Source: Streptomyces sp. R33
GTDB lineage: Bacteria; Actinomycetota; Actinomycetes; Streptomycetales; Streptomycetaceae
Assembly (NCBI RefSeq): GCF_041200175.1
Contig: NZ_CP165727.1
Coordinates: 3,447,501-3,511,500 of the forward strand
Direction of reading: 5' to 3'
DNA: 64,000 nucleotides
Numbering within the stretch: the first letter of the stretch is position 1; each line of letters begins with the position of its first letter. The notes below the pieces were generated by a model. That model worked only from the letters and a program-made list of their open reading frames with translations. It did no database searches and was not told the origin of the DNA. Both the position numbers and the translations under genes were made by a program. This document shows, one piece after another, positions 37,887 to 45,081 of this stretch.

Positions 37887-40800
37887 GCACGTTGAACCGC
37901 AGCAGGACGTCGACCTGGGACTGCAGCTGGTCCCGCGTCGACGCCGGGTTGTTGTAGACCGCCTCGGCGCGCGCCATCGCCGCCCCGAAGGTCGAGTCCG
38001 TCTTCCAGTCGCCGTTGGTGTCCACCGGCGTGGCCAGGTCGTACGACCCGTTCGCGAAGTTGAGCCACGCCGCGAGCAGCTGCTGGGACACCAGCGGCCC
38101 CGGCTGCGGGGAGCCCGAGCTCAGGATCGCGTACGCCTGCGCCTCGGTCAGCGGCCCGTACACCGCGCTCATGAACGAGGCCACGCCCAGCAGGCAGGCC
38201 CGCTGGCCCGAGGTGAACCCGTTCGGCGCCCGCCCGTCGTACTCGCCCATCCAGTACGCCTGGTTGCGCGCCCGCAGCGCATTGCCGGTGGTGATGACGG
38301 CCGCCGTGTCGGAGGCGGTGCCAGCGTCGTCGTCCCGGCCGGTGAACGTCAGCGTGGACAGGCAGGCGGCCGGGTACGCGTGCGACTTCGCCGCCGTCAC
38401 GTTGCGCGCCTGGACCGGGGGGCTCGGGTCCGGGTCGGTGGCCGGCGGGTTCACCAGCGAGACCAGGTCGTCCGAGGTCCCCTCCCCCCACAGCCACGTC
38501 AGGTCCAGGTCGTCGCTTCCGGGGTCGGTCGACGTGCCCTTCACGGTGATCGGCGTGCCCGCGTGGGCGATGAAGGCCTTCTGCCCGTTGTACGTCGTCT
38601 GGCCGTCGGCCGAGATCGCCGCGTTCGGGTCGGTGTTGGTGACCGTCGCGTCGAGCGACCGGCAGGAGCGCGTGTCGTCGTCACTGCCGCAGACCTCGAT
38701 CGTGAAGGTCCCGTCGTCCCCGTAGGTGTGCGCCGCGGTGAAGCCCAGCGTCGCGTCGGGACGTACGTTCTCCAGCGTGCCGGCCAGCGCCTGCGGGCCC
38801 GCTCCGTCGCCCCAGTCGACCGTGGCGGTCAGCGGGTCGAGCCAGCCCGGGTCCCCGATGCCGCCCGTCAGGGTGACCGGGCTGTTCTCCCCGGCCGGGG
38901 GCACCGACTCCAGGGACACGGCCGGCGCGACGTTCTCGACGGTGACCGTCGTCGAGTCGGTGGCGGTGTTGCCTGCGCCGTCCGTCACCCGGAGCCCGAC
39001 GGTGAAGACGCCGTCCTGGCCCACCCGGGCGAACGTCGCGCCGGCCCCGGTGGCGTCGTCGTACTGCCCGTCGTTGTCGAGGTCCCACGCGTACGTCGTC
39101 AGGTTCCCGGCCGAGGGCGCACTCCCTTTGGCGGACCCGGCGGCGCTGAGCGTGACGTCCGTCCCCTCGCCCGTCGTGTACGGGCCGCCGGCGTTCGCGG
39201 TCGGCCGGCAGGCGGCCGGGACGGTCTCGTCGGCCGTCACGGTGGTCTGGTCCGCGCTCGACGCGGCGGCCTCGCCCATGCCGCGGCCGGCGAAGACCCG
39301 CCACAGGAGGCACTGGTTCGCGCCCGCGTTGTTGGTCATGTCGGCGGCCAGGATGCCGTCGCGCGCGTCGAGGTAACTCGGCGCGGAGACCGTGTTCTTC
39401 ATGCCGTCGATGACGAGCTGCTGGGTGAACGCGACGCCCTTCGCCTCGCGGATGTCGTACATCGTCGCGGCCCAGATCTCGCCGTTGCGGTGCACGCCGC
39501 GGGCCGGTCGGAACGTGCCCCACTTCTCGGTGGACGTGTCGTACGCCTGCGTGCGGATGCCGGTGGCGGTGTTGCCGGTGACGTACTCGCCGACCGTCGC
39601 GTCGCCCCACTTGAGGAAGGAGATCGTGTCGCTCCAGCCCTCCCCGAGGGCGCCGGTCTGGGCACCGACGCCGAGGTTGCCGCCGCCGACGAGGCGGTTG
39701 GACACGCCGTGGCCGTACTCGTGCGCGATGACGTCGCCGTCGAGCGAACCGTCACGCCACGGTCGGCCCAGCGGCTGCCACATGTACATCTGCATGCGCG
39801 GGCTGGCGCCGTCCCCGGGGGTGCCGAAGTTGGCGTTGTTCGTGCACCGGATGGCGTTCGCCTGCGTGCTGTTGTCCAGGCAGCCGAGGTCCCAGCCGTC
39901 CTGTGCCTCGGCCAGTACCGGGTCGTTGCCCGAGCCGCCGCGACCGAAGTTGTCGACCTGGAAGTTCCGCGACGCCTCGTCGAACCCCAGGCCGTAGAGG
40001 TAGTCGTGCATCACATTGGTGTAGTAGAAGAGCTGCGTGACGATGGGGTTCACGTCCGCGTCGAGGTTGGCCTGCGTCGCGCTCGCGTTGGTGCGCCAGG
40101 TGTCGTTGAACGTGTAGTTGAAGTGCTGGTAAGCGGGGTCGCCACTGGCCGGGGACTGCGGGCGCAGCGCGTCGTTCCCGGTGTCCGGCACCGTGTTGTC
40201 GCCGTCCTCGTCCCGGTACGCGTTGGCGTTGTTGCCCTGCGTCAGCCGGCCCGCCACCCAGGACCCGTCGCGCCCGGTGAACGGCGTGACCGTACGGGCG
40301 GCGCCGGCGACGTCCGGGTGCTGCGCCGTGAAGACGGTCCCTTCGGGGCCGGCGTGGTGGTACCGGCTCTCGCGGCTCAGCACCTTGCCGTCGGCGGCGT
40401 CGACCACCGTCTGGTACCAGGACGTACCGGAGACCTCGATGTCGGTGAGCCAGGCCGGGCGCAGCTCGCGGCCGGAGTCGGTGGGGAACCACACCAGCTC
40501 GGCGGTCACGTCGTTGGGCTTCGTGAGCGTCTTGGCGTAGACGTTCTTGAACTTCTGCTTGCCCTTGTCGCGGTTGTCCGTGCCCGTCAGCTCCTGCTGG
40601 GCCCTGGCGCCCTGGGCCTCGGCCGCGTGGTCCAGGGCCTGCTTGGCCGTCAGCTCGACGCTGCCGGCCGGCTCGGCGGTCACGACGGCGCCGCCGAGGA
40701 TGACGAGGCGGCCGCGCTTGTCGACGGTGGCGGTGAGGAGCCCGCCGTGGACGCGCATGCCGTCGATGCTCTGGCCGATCGTCACCTGCTGCGCCCCGTT

Positions 40801-41115
40801 GTGCTTGGTGGGGTACGTGGAGATGACGACGAGCTGAGCGGCCTGCTCGGCGGTGAGCCCGAACTCGCCCCGGTGGTCGCGCACGTAGGCGAGCGCGACG
40901 TGCTCGGGAGCCCGCTTGGAGGGCGGGGTCAGATAACCACCGGAGTTGAAGATCATCCGGGCGTGCCCGGTCGCGGGGTCGCGCCGTACGGTCGGATCGG
41001 CCGGGTCGTCGACCCCCGGCGGCGCGGCGGCGGCCAGACCCGGCGCCAGGGCCAGGAGCAGGCTCGTGGTGGTCACTGCGGTCCACAGCCTCGTGCGGAA
41101 TCGCCATCTGGTCAC
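37873..41115 (-). CDS. secreted M36 (fungalysin) metallopeptidase with PKD domains
   Basis: A 1080-residue exoenzyme. The signal peptide is residues about 1-30 (SLLLALAPGLAAAAP). An FTP/propeptide region follows (about 60-220), then the M36 catalytic domain with HEYGH at 465-469 and the third ligand Glu in GALGEGWSD. Next come two PKD-like Ig domains (ANAGGPYTTGEGTDVTLSAA near 650, and another after AVSLESVPPAGENSPV). The last 150 residues form an unassigned helical domain that may be a cargo or collagen-binding part. GTG 41115 has GGGAGG 8 nt upstream. It is expected to degrade extracellular protein. Its gene ends in an overlap with the lipoprotein gene. Confidence 0.92.
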   Translation of the reverse strand: MTRWRFRTRLWTAVTTTSLLLALAPGLAAAAPPGVDDPADPTVRRDPATGHARMIFNSGGYLTPPSKRAPEHVALAYVRDHRGEFGLTAEQAAQLVVISTYPTKHNGAQQVTIGQSIDGMRVHGGLLTATVDKRGRLVILGGAVVTAEPAGSVELTAKQALDHAAEAQGARAQQELTGTDNRDKGKQKFKNVYAKTLTKPNDVTAELVWFPTDSGRELRPAWLTDIEVSGTSWYQTVVDAADGKVLSRESRYHHAGPEGTVFTAQHPDVAGAARTVTPFTGRDGSWVAGRLTQGNNANAYRDEDGDNTVPDTGNDALRPQSPASGDPAYQHFNYTFNDTWRTNASATQANLDADVNPIVTQLFYYTNVMHDYLYGLGFDEASRNFQVDNFGRGGSGNDPVLAEAQDGWDLGCLDNSTQANAIRCTNNANFGTPGDGASPRMQMYMWQPLGRPWRDGSLDGDVIAHEYGHGVSNRLVGGGNLGVGAQTGALGEGWSDTISFLKWGDATVGEYVTGNTATGIRTQAYDTSTEKWGTFRPARGVHRNGEIWAATMYDIREAKGVAFTQQLVIDGMKNTVSAPSYLDARDGILAADMTNNAGANQCLLWRVFAGRGMGEAAASSADQTTVTADETVPAACRPTANAGGPYTTGEGTDVTLSAAGSAKGSAPSAGNLTTYAWDLDNDGQYDDATGAGATFARVGQDGVFTVGLRVTDGAGNTATDSTTVTVENVAPAVSLESVPPAGENSPVTLTGGIGDPGWLDPLTATVDWGDGAGPQALAGTLENVRPDATLGFTAAHTYGDDGTFTIEVCGSDDDTRSCRSLDATVTNTDPNAAISADGQTTYNGQKAFIAHAGTPITVKGTSTDPGSDDLDLTWLWGEGTSDDLVSLVNPPATDPDPSPPVQARNVTAAKSHAYPAACLSTLTFTGRDDDAGTASDTAAVITTGNALRARNQAYWMGEYDGRAPNGFTSGQRACLLGVASFMSAVYGPLTEAQAYAILSSGSPQPGPLVSQQLLAAWLNFANGSYDLATPVDTNGDWKTDSTFGAAMARAEAVYNNPASTRDQLQSQVDVLLRFNVRDGG

Positions 41116-41295
41116 GGCCCGGGCCTCCCAAGCGCCAACGCTCCCCCGGGTCTGCTGTCGAGACCGCGCGCGCTCCGTGACCCTACTCACCAAGATCCAC
41201 CGGTCAACGAGGCTCTCCGCCCGCTCCCACCCACGACCCCATTTGCGGGCAAGCACCCACAAGCCAGGCACCGCGGCCCACTGCGGGTACCCCGA

Positions 41296-41481
41296 AACAC
41301 CGAGTTGATCGATGGAACCCTCGCCTTCACGGTGTCGCCCCAGCGGTCCTGGCCCGGCCGCCTCGCCACCGCCCTGACCACCACGCTCACGGCGCGGGCG
41401 CCGGCCGGCTTCGAGGTCGAGTGCGAGACGACGATCCGCCCCTGCGCGAAACCGGCTCCTACACGCCCGCCGGAATCTTGA
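41296..41481 (+). pseudogene. relic of a Uma2-family (DUF820) endonuclease-like gene
   Basis: The frame reads TELIDGTLAFTVSPQRSW, then ATALTTTLTARAPAGFEVEC, which matches the central part of Uma2/DUF820 proteins (usually ELIDG.LV.SP and a following helix). No N-terminal or C-terminal part of the family is present, there is no good start, and the frame runs into a stop at 41481. A truncated YefM antitoxin begins 20 nt later. The call is made by eye on a short fragment. The rest of the gap from 41116 shows nothing recognisable. Confidence 0.45.
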
Positions 41482-41500
41482 CCGCGCAGACCGCGACGAC

Positions 41501-41686
41501 GTGCCCACTGTGATCACGCGCCGAGGCAAGGAAGTCGCCGCCGTCGTCTCCATCGAGGTGCTGCGCAAGTACCAGGAGTGGGAAGAGCGCGAGATCAACC
41601 GGATCATCGACGAGCGCATGGCCAACCCGGCTTCCGGCATCCCGATCGAGGACGTCATGAGGGAGACGCTGGCGCGCGGTGAGTGA
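41501..41686 (+). pseudogene. YefM/Phd-type antitoxin truncated at the N-terminus
   Basis: Only 61 residues remain, from VPTVITRRGKEVAAVVSIEV onwards. The intact copy at 43152 has 89 residues; over the 61 shared residues the two differ at 5. Similarity to the other copy starts abruptly at about 41483 and the first 28 residues of the antitoxin are gone. Those residues contain most of the DNA-binding and dimerisation part of YefM/Phd. What remains is the half that wraps the toxin, so neutralisation might survive while autorepression would not. A GTG at 41501 gives the only possible start, without a clear ribosome-binding site. It overlaps the toxin gene by 8 nt. Confidence 0.75.
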
Positions 41687-41942
41687 GTACCGAACCGTCT
41701 TCCGCCCCGAGGCGCAGGCCGAGCTTCGGAAGATCCCCCGCGACATGGCGCTGCGCATCCTGGCCAGGCTGACCGAGCTGGAAACCGACCCTCTCGGCTT
41801 CAACACCACCGCACTCGTGTCCCAGCCCGAGCGACGCCGTCTGCGCGTCGGCGACTACCGCATCGTCTACACGATCGACAACGGGGAGCTGGTGGTCTGG
41901 GCCGTTCATGTGGGTCACCGGTCCACCGTTTACGACACGTAG
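41679..41942 (+). CDS. RelE/ParE-superfamily toxin (copy 1)
   Basis: An 87-residue protein, VSEYRTVFRPEAQAELRKIP, ending in HVGHRSTVYDT. The fold is the short RelE/ParE type with the family's conserved basic C-terminal pattern RRLRVGDYRIVYTID. RelE toxins cut mRNA on the ribosome; ParE-like members hit gyrase, and sequence alone does not say which. It differs from copy 2 at 4 of 87 positions (R/K30, T/S36, I/V62, A/V75), so it is intact and recent. GTG 41679 overlaps its truncated antitoxin. It lacks a visible promoter. Confidence 0.85.
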   Translation: MSEYRTVFRPEAQAELRKIPRDMALRILARLTELETDPLGFNTTALVSQPERRRLRVGDYRIVYTIDNGELVVWAVHVGHRSTVYDT

Positions 41943-41996
41943 CTGCTCCAGGCTCTGCGGACTGTTACCTCGATAGCGCGGCTGTTCGGGATCGCC

Positions 41997-42026
41997 TTCG
42001 CTGCGAGCTCGTTCGCTGCGAGCTCG
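41997..42026 (-). repeat. perfect 15-bp tandem duplication in the gap after toxin copy 1
   Basis: TTCGCTGCGAGCTCG occurs twice in a row (41997-42011 and 42012-42026). On the minus strand it encodes repeated ELAA in an open frame ending AWSSYVS just before 41942. This looks like a gene fragment; no start or family was found. The gap 41943-42205 shows nothing else. Confidence 0.5.
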
Positions 42027-42205
42027 ATCAGCGCCTCCACCTTCGCCAGGTCGGCCGCAACCCCATGGGGAACCACGCGCCCCCGGAGACGGCCCGCCTC
42101 TTCACCTGAATGCCCCTGCCGCGTTGACCCCCATCCGCCCCGGCCATCGCATGGAGTGGGGAACACGAGCCCGCGCGGGGCCACCGGAAGGCAGGAAAGG
42201 GCGCT

Positions 42206-42820
42206 ATGTACGTTCGCAGCATCTATGCAACGGGTGATCCGGCCGAGCTCGACGGGGCCGCCGAGGCTCTCCGGACCGACGGTCGGGCGCTGCTGTCGAC
42301 GCAGCCGGGCTTTCGCGGGATGGGTCTGTTCGCCGACCGCGAGCTCGGCAAGCTCCTGGTGGGATCGTGGTGGGAGGACGAGGCCTCCCGTCAGGCCAGC
42401 TACGAGAACCTGAGCAAGCGGCGGGCCGAGATGATGGCGCCCTTCGCGCAGACCGTGACGGTCGACAACTGGGAAGCGGCGGTCGCCCGGCGCGCAGAGG
42501 AACTCGGGCCGGGCGCGGGGTTCCGGCTGGTCCACATGGACGTCGAGCCGTCCGATGTCGACCTGCTGGTGGACACGTTCCGCGAGACCTCACTGCCCAA
42601 GCTCCAGAAGGTCCCCGGACTGGCCGGCATCTCCCTGCTCGTCGACCGCGATCGAGGCAGAGCCGCTGTCGGCGCGCTCTACCCCGACCGCGACGCACTC
42701 GTGGCATCCCGTGGCGCCGTCGCGGCGGTCCGCGGGGAGTCCGCGACGAGGGCCCGGGCGACCACCCGCAGCCTGGAGGAATTCGAGGTCATCCTCGCCA
42801 CGGCGGTCCCCCACGCCTGA
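42206..42820 (+). CDS. tandem dimeric alpha/beta-barrel protein, antibiotic biosynthesis monooxygenase-like
   Basis: A 204-residue protein with two ABM-like halves. The first half is MYVRSIYATGDPAELDGAAE ending at PFAQTVTVDNWE. The second starts FRLVHMDVEPSDVDLLVDTF. Each half has the ferredoxin-like pattern, with GFRGMGLFADRELGKLLVGS and AGISLLVDRDRGRAAVGALY as the central strands, resembling proteins of the antibiotic monooxygenase and YgiN type. Catalysis is unproven; Streptomyces have many such proteins. GGAAAGG precedes ATG 42206. It lies between the two toxin-antitoxin copies, with an accessory-gene feel. Confidence 0.65.
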   Translation: MYVRSIYATGDPAELDGAAEALRTDGRALLSTQPGFRGMGLFADRELGKLLVGSWWEDEASRQASYENLSKRRAEMMAPFAQTVTVDNWEAAVARRAEELGPGAGFRLVHMDVEPSDVDLLVDTFRETSLPKLQKVPGLAGISLLVDRDRGRAAVGALYPDRDALVASRGAVAAVRGESATRARATTRSLEEFEVILATAVPHA

Positions 42821-42899
42821 CCCGCGACCCCCTCGCGCGCCGGGCCACTCGGACCAGCGTCGCGATCCCAAGTCAGCACCAGGTCGGCACGGGAATGCA

Positions 42900-42985
42900 G
42901 AAGGGGTCGGACTCGCCAGAGCCGACCCCTTCCGACCTGCCAGCTCACATGCAGTGACGAAAACGACTACACGTTGAAGCGGAAC
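42900..42985. repeat. displaced copy of the ychF 3' end and terminator (att-like repeat, left)
   Basis: This segment resembles 44982-45081. It includes the hairpin GAAGGGGTCGG/CCGACCCCTTC (42900-42929) and, on the minus strand, codons for FRFNV plus TAG (42984-42967), the last five residues of YchF. Similarity stops at 42985. The amino acids match the true ychF end, but two codons or stops differ. Weaker similarity extends left to about 42873. Confidence 0.75.
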
Positions 42986-43033
42986 GTGCAGCACAGAGCT
43001 CTCACCTGCGTCAACACGGTTTCTGGCGATCTC

Positions 43034-43082
43034 ATCCAGCACCAATCCAGCACCGTGCGAGTACATCCAGCACATCCAGCAC
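43034..43082. repeat. four ATCCAGCAC iterons
   Basis: ATCCAGCAC occurs at 43034-43042, 43045-43053, 43065-43073 and 43074-43082. A fifth copy is at 44956-44964, followed by CGCCAGCAC. The copies sit just inside both ychF-tail repeats, as integrase arm-type or RDF sites would. Confidence 0.7.
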
Positions 43083-43115
43083 GAGCGATGGAGCGCCACC
43101 GGCCCGCCGCGCGCG

Positions 43116-43144
43116 TTGTGTACACATGGGACACTCGGTACCCT
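43116..43144 (+). promoter_or_regulatory. promoter and palindromic operator of the intact toxin-antitoxin pair
   Basis: TTGTGT (43116-43121), a 17-bp spacer and TACCCT (43139-43144) form a promoter whose -10 ends 7 nt before ATG 43152. The palindrome TGTGTACACA (43117-43126) overlaps the -35 and contains TGTACA, the core known for YefM operators in E. coli. Autorepression by the antitoxin is expected. Confidence 0.65.
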
Positions 43145-43151
43145 TGGGCGC

Positions 43152-43421
43152 ATGACGCAGCCACTGCCCATAGAGTCCATCCGCGACGTGCGCGCTCACC
43201 TGGCAGAAGTCGTGGAGCGCGCAGACCGCGACGACGTGCCCACTGTGATCACACGCCGAGGCAAGGAAGTCGCTGCTGTGGTGTCCATCGAGATACTGCG
43301 CAAGTACCAGGAATGGGAAGAGCGCGAGATCAACCGGATCATCGACGAGCGCATGGCCAACCCGGTACCCGGCATCCCGATCGAGGACATCATGAGGGAG
43401 ACGCTGGCGCGCAGTGAGTGA
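43152..43421 (+). CDS. YefM/Phd-family antitoxin (intact copy)
   Basis: An 89-residue antitoxin, MTQPLPIESIRDVRAHLAEV onwards. The N-terminal Phd/YefM domain (about 1-55) has the pattern of strand-helix-helix ending PTVITRRGKEVAAVVSIE, which binds DNA as a dimer. The C-terminal helix region (EWEEREINRIIDERMANP) should occupy the toxin. It overlaps its toxin gene by 8 nt. ATG 43152 lacks a ribosome-binding site and lies 7 nt after a -10, so the message is probably leaderless. It would be the repressor of the pair. Confidence 0.88.
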   Translation: MTQPLPIESIRDVRAHLAEVVERADRDDVPTVITRRGKEVAAVVSIEILRKYQEWEEREINRIIDERMANPVPGIPIEDIMRETLARSE

Positions 43422-43677
43422 GTACCGGACCGTCTTCCGCCCCGAAGCTCAGGCAGAGCTGCGCAAGATCCCCCGCGACATGGCGCTCCGCATCCTGGCC
43501 AAGCTGACCGAGCTGGAAAGCGACCCACTCGGCTTCAACACCACCGCACTCGTGTCCCAGCCCGAACGCCGCCGCCTACGTGTGGGTGACTATCGCGTCG
43601 TCTACACGATCGACAACGGTGAGCTGGTGGTGTGGGTCGTGCACGTCGGGCATCGCTCCACCGTTTACGACACCTGA
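43414..43677 (+). CDS. RelE/ParE-superfamily toxin (copy 2)
   Basis: An 87-residue toxin partner, 83 of 87 residues identical to copy 1. The start is GTG 43414 (VSEYRTVFRPEAQAELRKIP), 8 nt before the end of the antitoxin frame. The RelE-type core RRLRVGDYRVVYTIDNGELV and the Arg-rich segment are intact. As the antitoxin copy next to it is complete, this is likely the working module. Because the two toxins are so alike, cross-neutralisation by this antitoxin is likely. Confidence 0.88.
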   Translation: MSEYRTVFRPEAQAELRKIPRDMALRILAKLTELESDPLGFNTTALVSQPERRRLRVGDYRVVYTIDNGELVVWVVHVGHRSTVYDT

Positions 43678-43781
43678 TCCTGCGCCAGGAACAGCTGCGA
43701 TCGGTCAGAATCCGCTGGAGGCAGCGGCAGCATTTCCGGGGGCCGCGCCAGATTGTCAGCGCCGGCTGCTTCCATGGCGCC

Positions 43782-45032
43782 ATGAGCACTGTGCACGAGA
43801 CCGCCGCCCTCCTCCCCGACCCCGCTCAACTCCGCGCCCATCTGCGCGCACTGGCCGTCCTGGACGCCACGATCGGCGACGATCCGCGGTTCTGCTGCTA
43901 CACCCTCGATGCCGGCTGGGGCCCCGGCGCAGAGGCTGCCCTGATGGAGAACGGCTCTGGGGCCGACTTCTCCGTCCTCTTCACTCCGGACGGCGTGCTC
44001 ATACGCGGTTTCGACCACGAGTCGGAGATGAGTCCGTACGGGACGGACGACGAGCAGGTCTGGCCCGGTGTCCTCGACGAAGTGCCCGCAGCGCTGCGCC
44101 CGCTCCTGGACGCACCCGCCTTCCACGACGAGGGCATTGACGCCCCTCGCGTCACCGCCTGCCTGTGGCGGGAGACTCACGACACAGCCTGGCGAGCCGG
44201 CTCGTCCATCGCTTTCCCCGCCGGCAGCAAGGACCCGGACGGGTCCGGCTTCCTCTTCCCGCTCCTCATCGACCGATCCCCTGAGGCCGTCCAGGCCCAC
44301 TTCGAGGACTACTACGAGCGCCCCGTCCCTCTCGACGCCGTGCGCCACGTCCTCGCCGGGCACCCCCTCACCCCAGCGATCACCGCAGCCCTCAACCCGG
44401 CCGTCCTCTCGGACAACGCACTGATCCGCAGGATCGCCGCGCATCCCGAGGTCGCCTCCTACCTGGCCTGCGACGGCGAGTTCGACCTTGCCCGCACGGA
44501 CCCGATCGAGTCGATCGCCCTGCCCAACGGCCTCCCGGTGGAGCCCATCGCCGGCTGCAACGCGGGCGGCACCCACTACTTCTGCGGCCCGGCCGTGCCC
44601 GACGGCCCCCGCCCCGTCCTCTACACCGACTCCGAGGGCCGGGCCTCCCTCATCGCCGAGTCTCTCGCCGAGGCCTTGACTCTCGCCATCGTCCTCCCGT
44701 CCTGGCACGACGCCCTGGCCGGCTTCCGTCCTCCTGCCCTCAACTCCGACTACCTCGACGATCGCCCGGACCACCCCACCGTCCGCGACCGCCTCCTCGC
44801 CGCACTTCGGCTCCCCCAGGCCAGCGACCGGGAAGTCCTGGAGCGCCTACTCAGCACCGCCGCCCGCACCGTCACCGACGGATACCTCCCGCACGTTCCA
44901 GACGAGGAGGCCTCCGGCTTCCAGCCGATGCTCACCGCTGACGCGACGTCAGAATATCCAGCACCGCCAGCACGGGGACGCCGAAGGGGTCGGGCTCACC
45001 GAAGCCCGACCCCTCCTGACCTGCACGCTTGA
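43782..45032 (+). CDS. hypothetical protein, possible SUKH/immunity-like, between toxin and ychF
   Basis: A 416-residue protein that I cannot assign. The first half (DDPRFCCYTLDAGWGPGAEA, then GADFSVLFTPDGVLIRGFDH) is a compact alpha/beta region. The second half (EPIAGCNAGGTHYFCGPAVP, then RPVLYTDSEGRASLIAESLA) has the flavour of SMI1/KNR4-like immunity folds. It may protect against a toxin or be a regulator. The last 16 residues (RRGRAHRSPTPPDLHA) are read through the ychF terminator repeat, so the native stop seems to have been lost. ATG 43782 has no clear ribosome-binding site. It is convergent with ychF and ends 30 bp from the ychF stop. Confidence 0.5.
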   Translation: MSTVHETAALLPDPAQLRAHLRALAVLDATIGDDPRFCCYTLDAGWGPGAEAALMENGSGADFSVLFTPDGVLIRGFDHESEMSPYGTDDEQVWPGVLDEVPAALRPLLDAPAFHDEGIDAPRVTACLWRETHDTAWRAGSSIAFPAGSKDPDGSGFLFPLLIDRSPEAVQAHFEDYYERPVPLDAVRHVLAGHPLTPAITAALNPAVLSDNALIRRIAAHPEVASYLACDGEFDLARTDPIESIALPNGLPVEPIAGCNAGGTHYFCGPAVPDGPRPVLYTDSEGRASLIAESLAEALTLAIVLPSWHDALAGFRPPALNSDYLDDRPDHPTVRDRLLAALRLPQASDREVLERLLSTAARTVTDGYLPHVPDEEASGFQPMLTADATSEYPAPPARGRRRGRAHRSPTPPDLHA

Positions 45033-45081
45033 CGAACCACCTAGCATGCAGTAACGACACGGTTACACATTGAAGCGGAAC
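44982..45081. repeat. ychF 3' end and terminator (att-like repeat, right)
   Basis: The in-place ychF end. It contains the hairpin GAAGGGGTCGGG/CCCGACCCCTCC (about 44982-45016) and the final codons TTC CGC TTC AAT GTG TAA on the minus strand. It is similar to 42900-42985 over most of its length, with a 15-20-nt insertion relative to it. The shared GTTCCGCTTCAA is a possible crossover core. Confidence 0.75.

Noticed and set aside
43034..43082. ATCCAGCAC repeats as a CRISPR array
   Set aside because: Units are 9 nt with irregular spacing of 0-11 nt and no cas genes; far too short for repeats and spacers.
41116..45062. Insertion sequence or integrase within the accessory pocket
   Set aside because: No frame shows DDE, HUH, tyrosine or serine recombinase motifs; the element claim rests on flanking repeats only.
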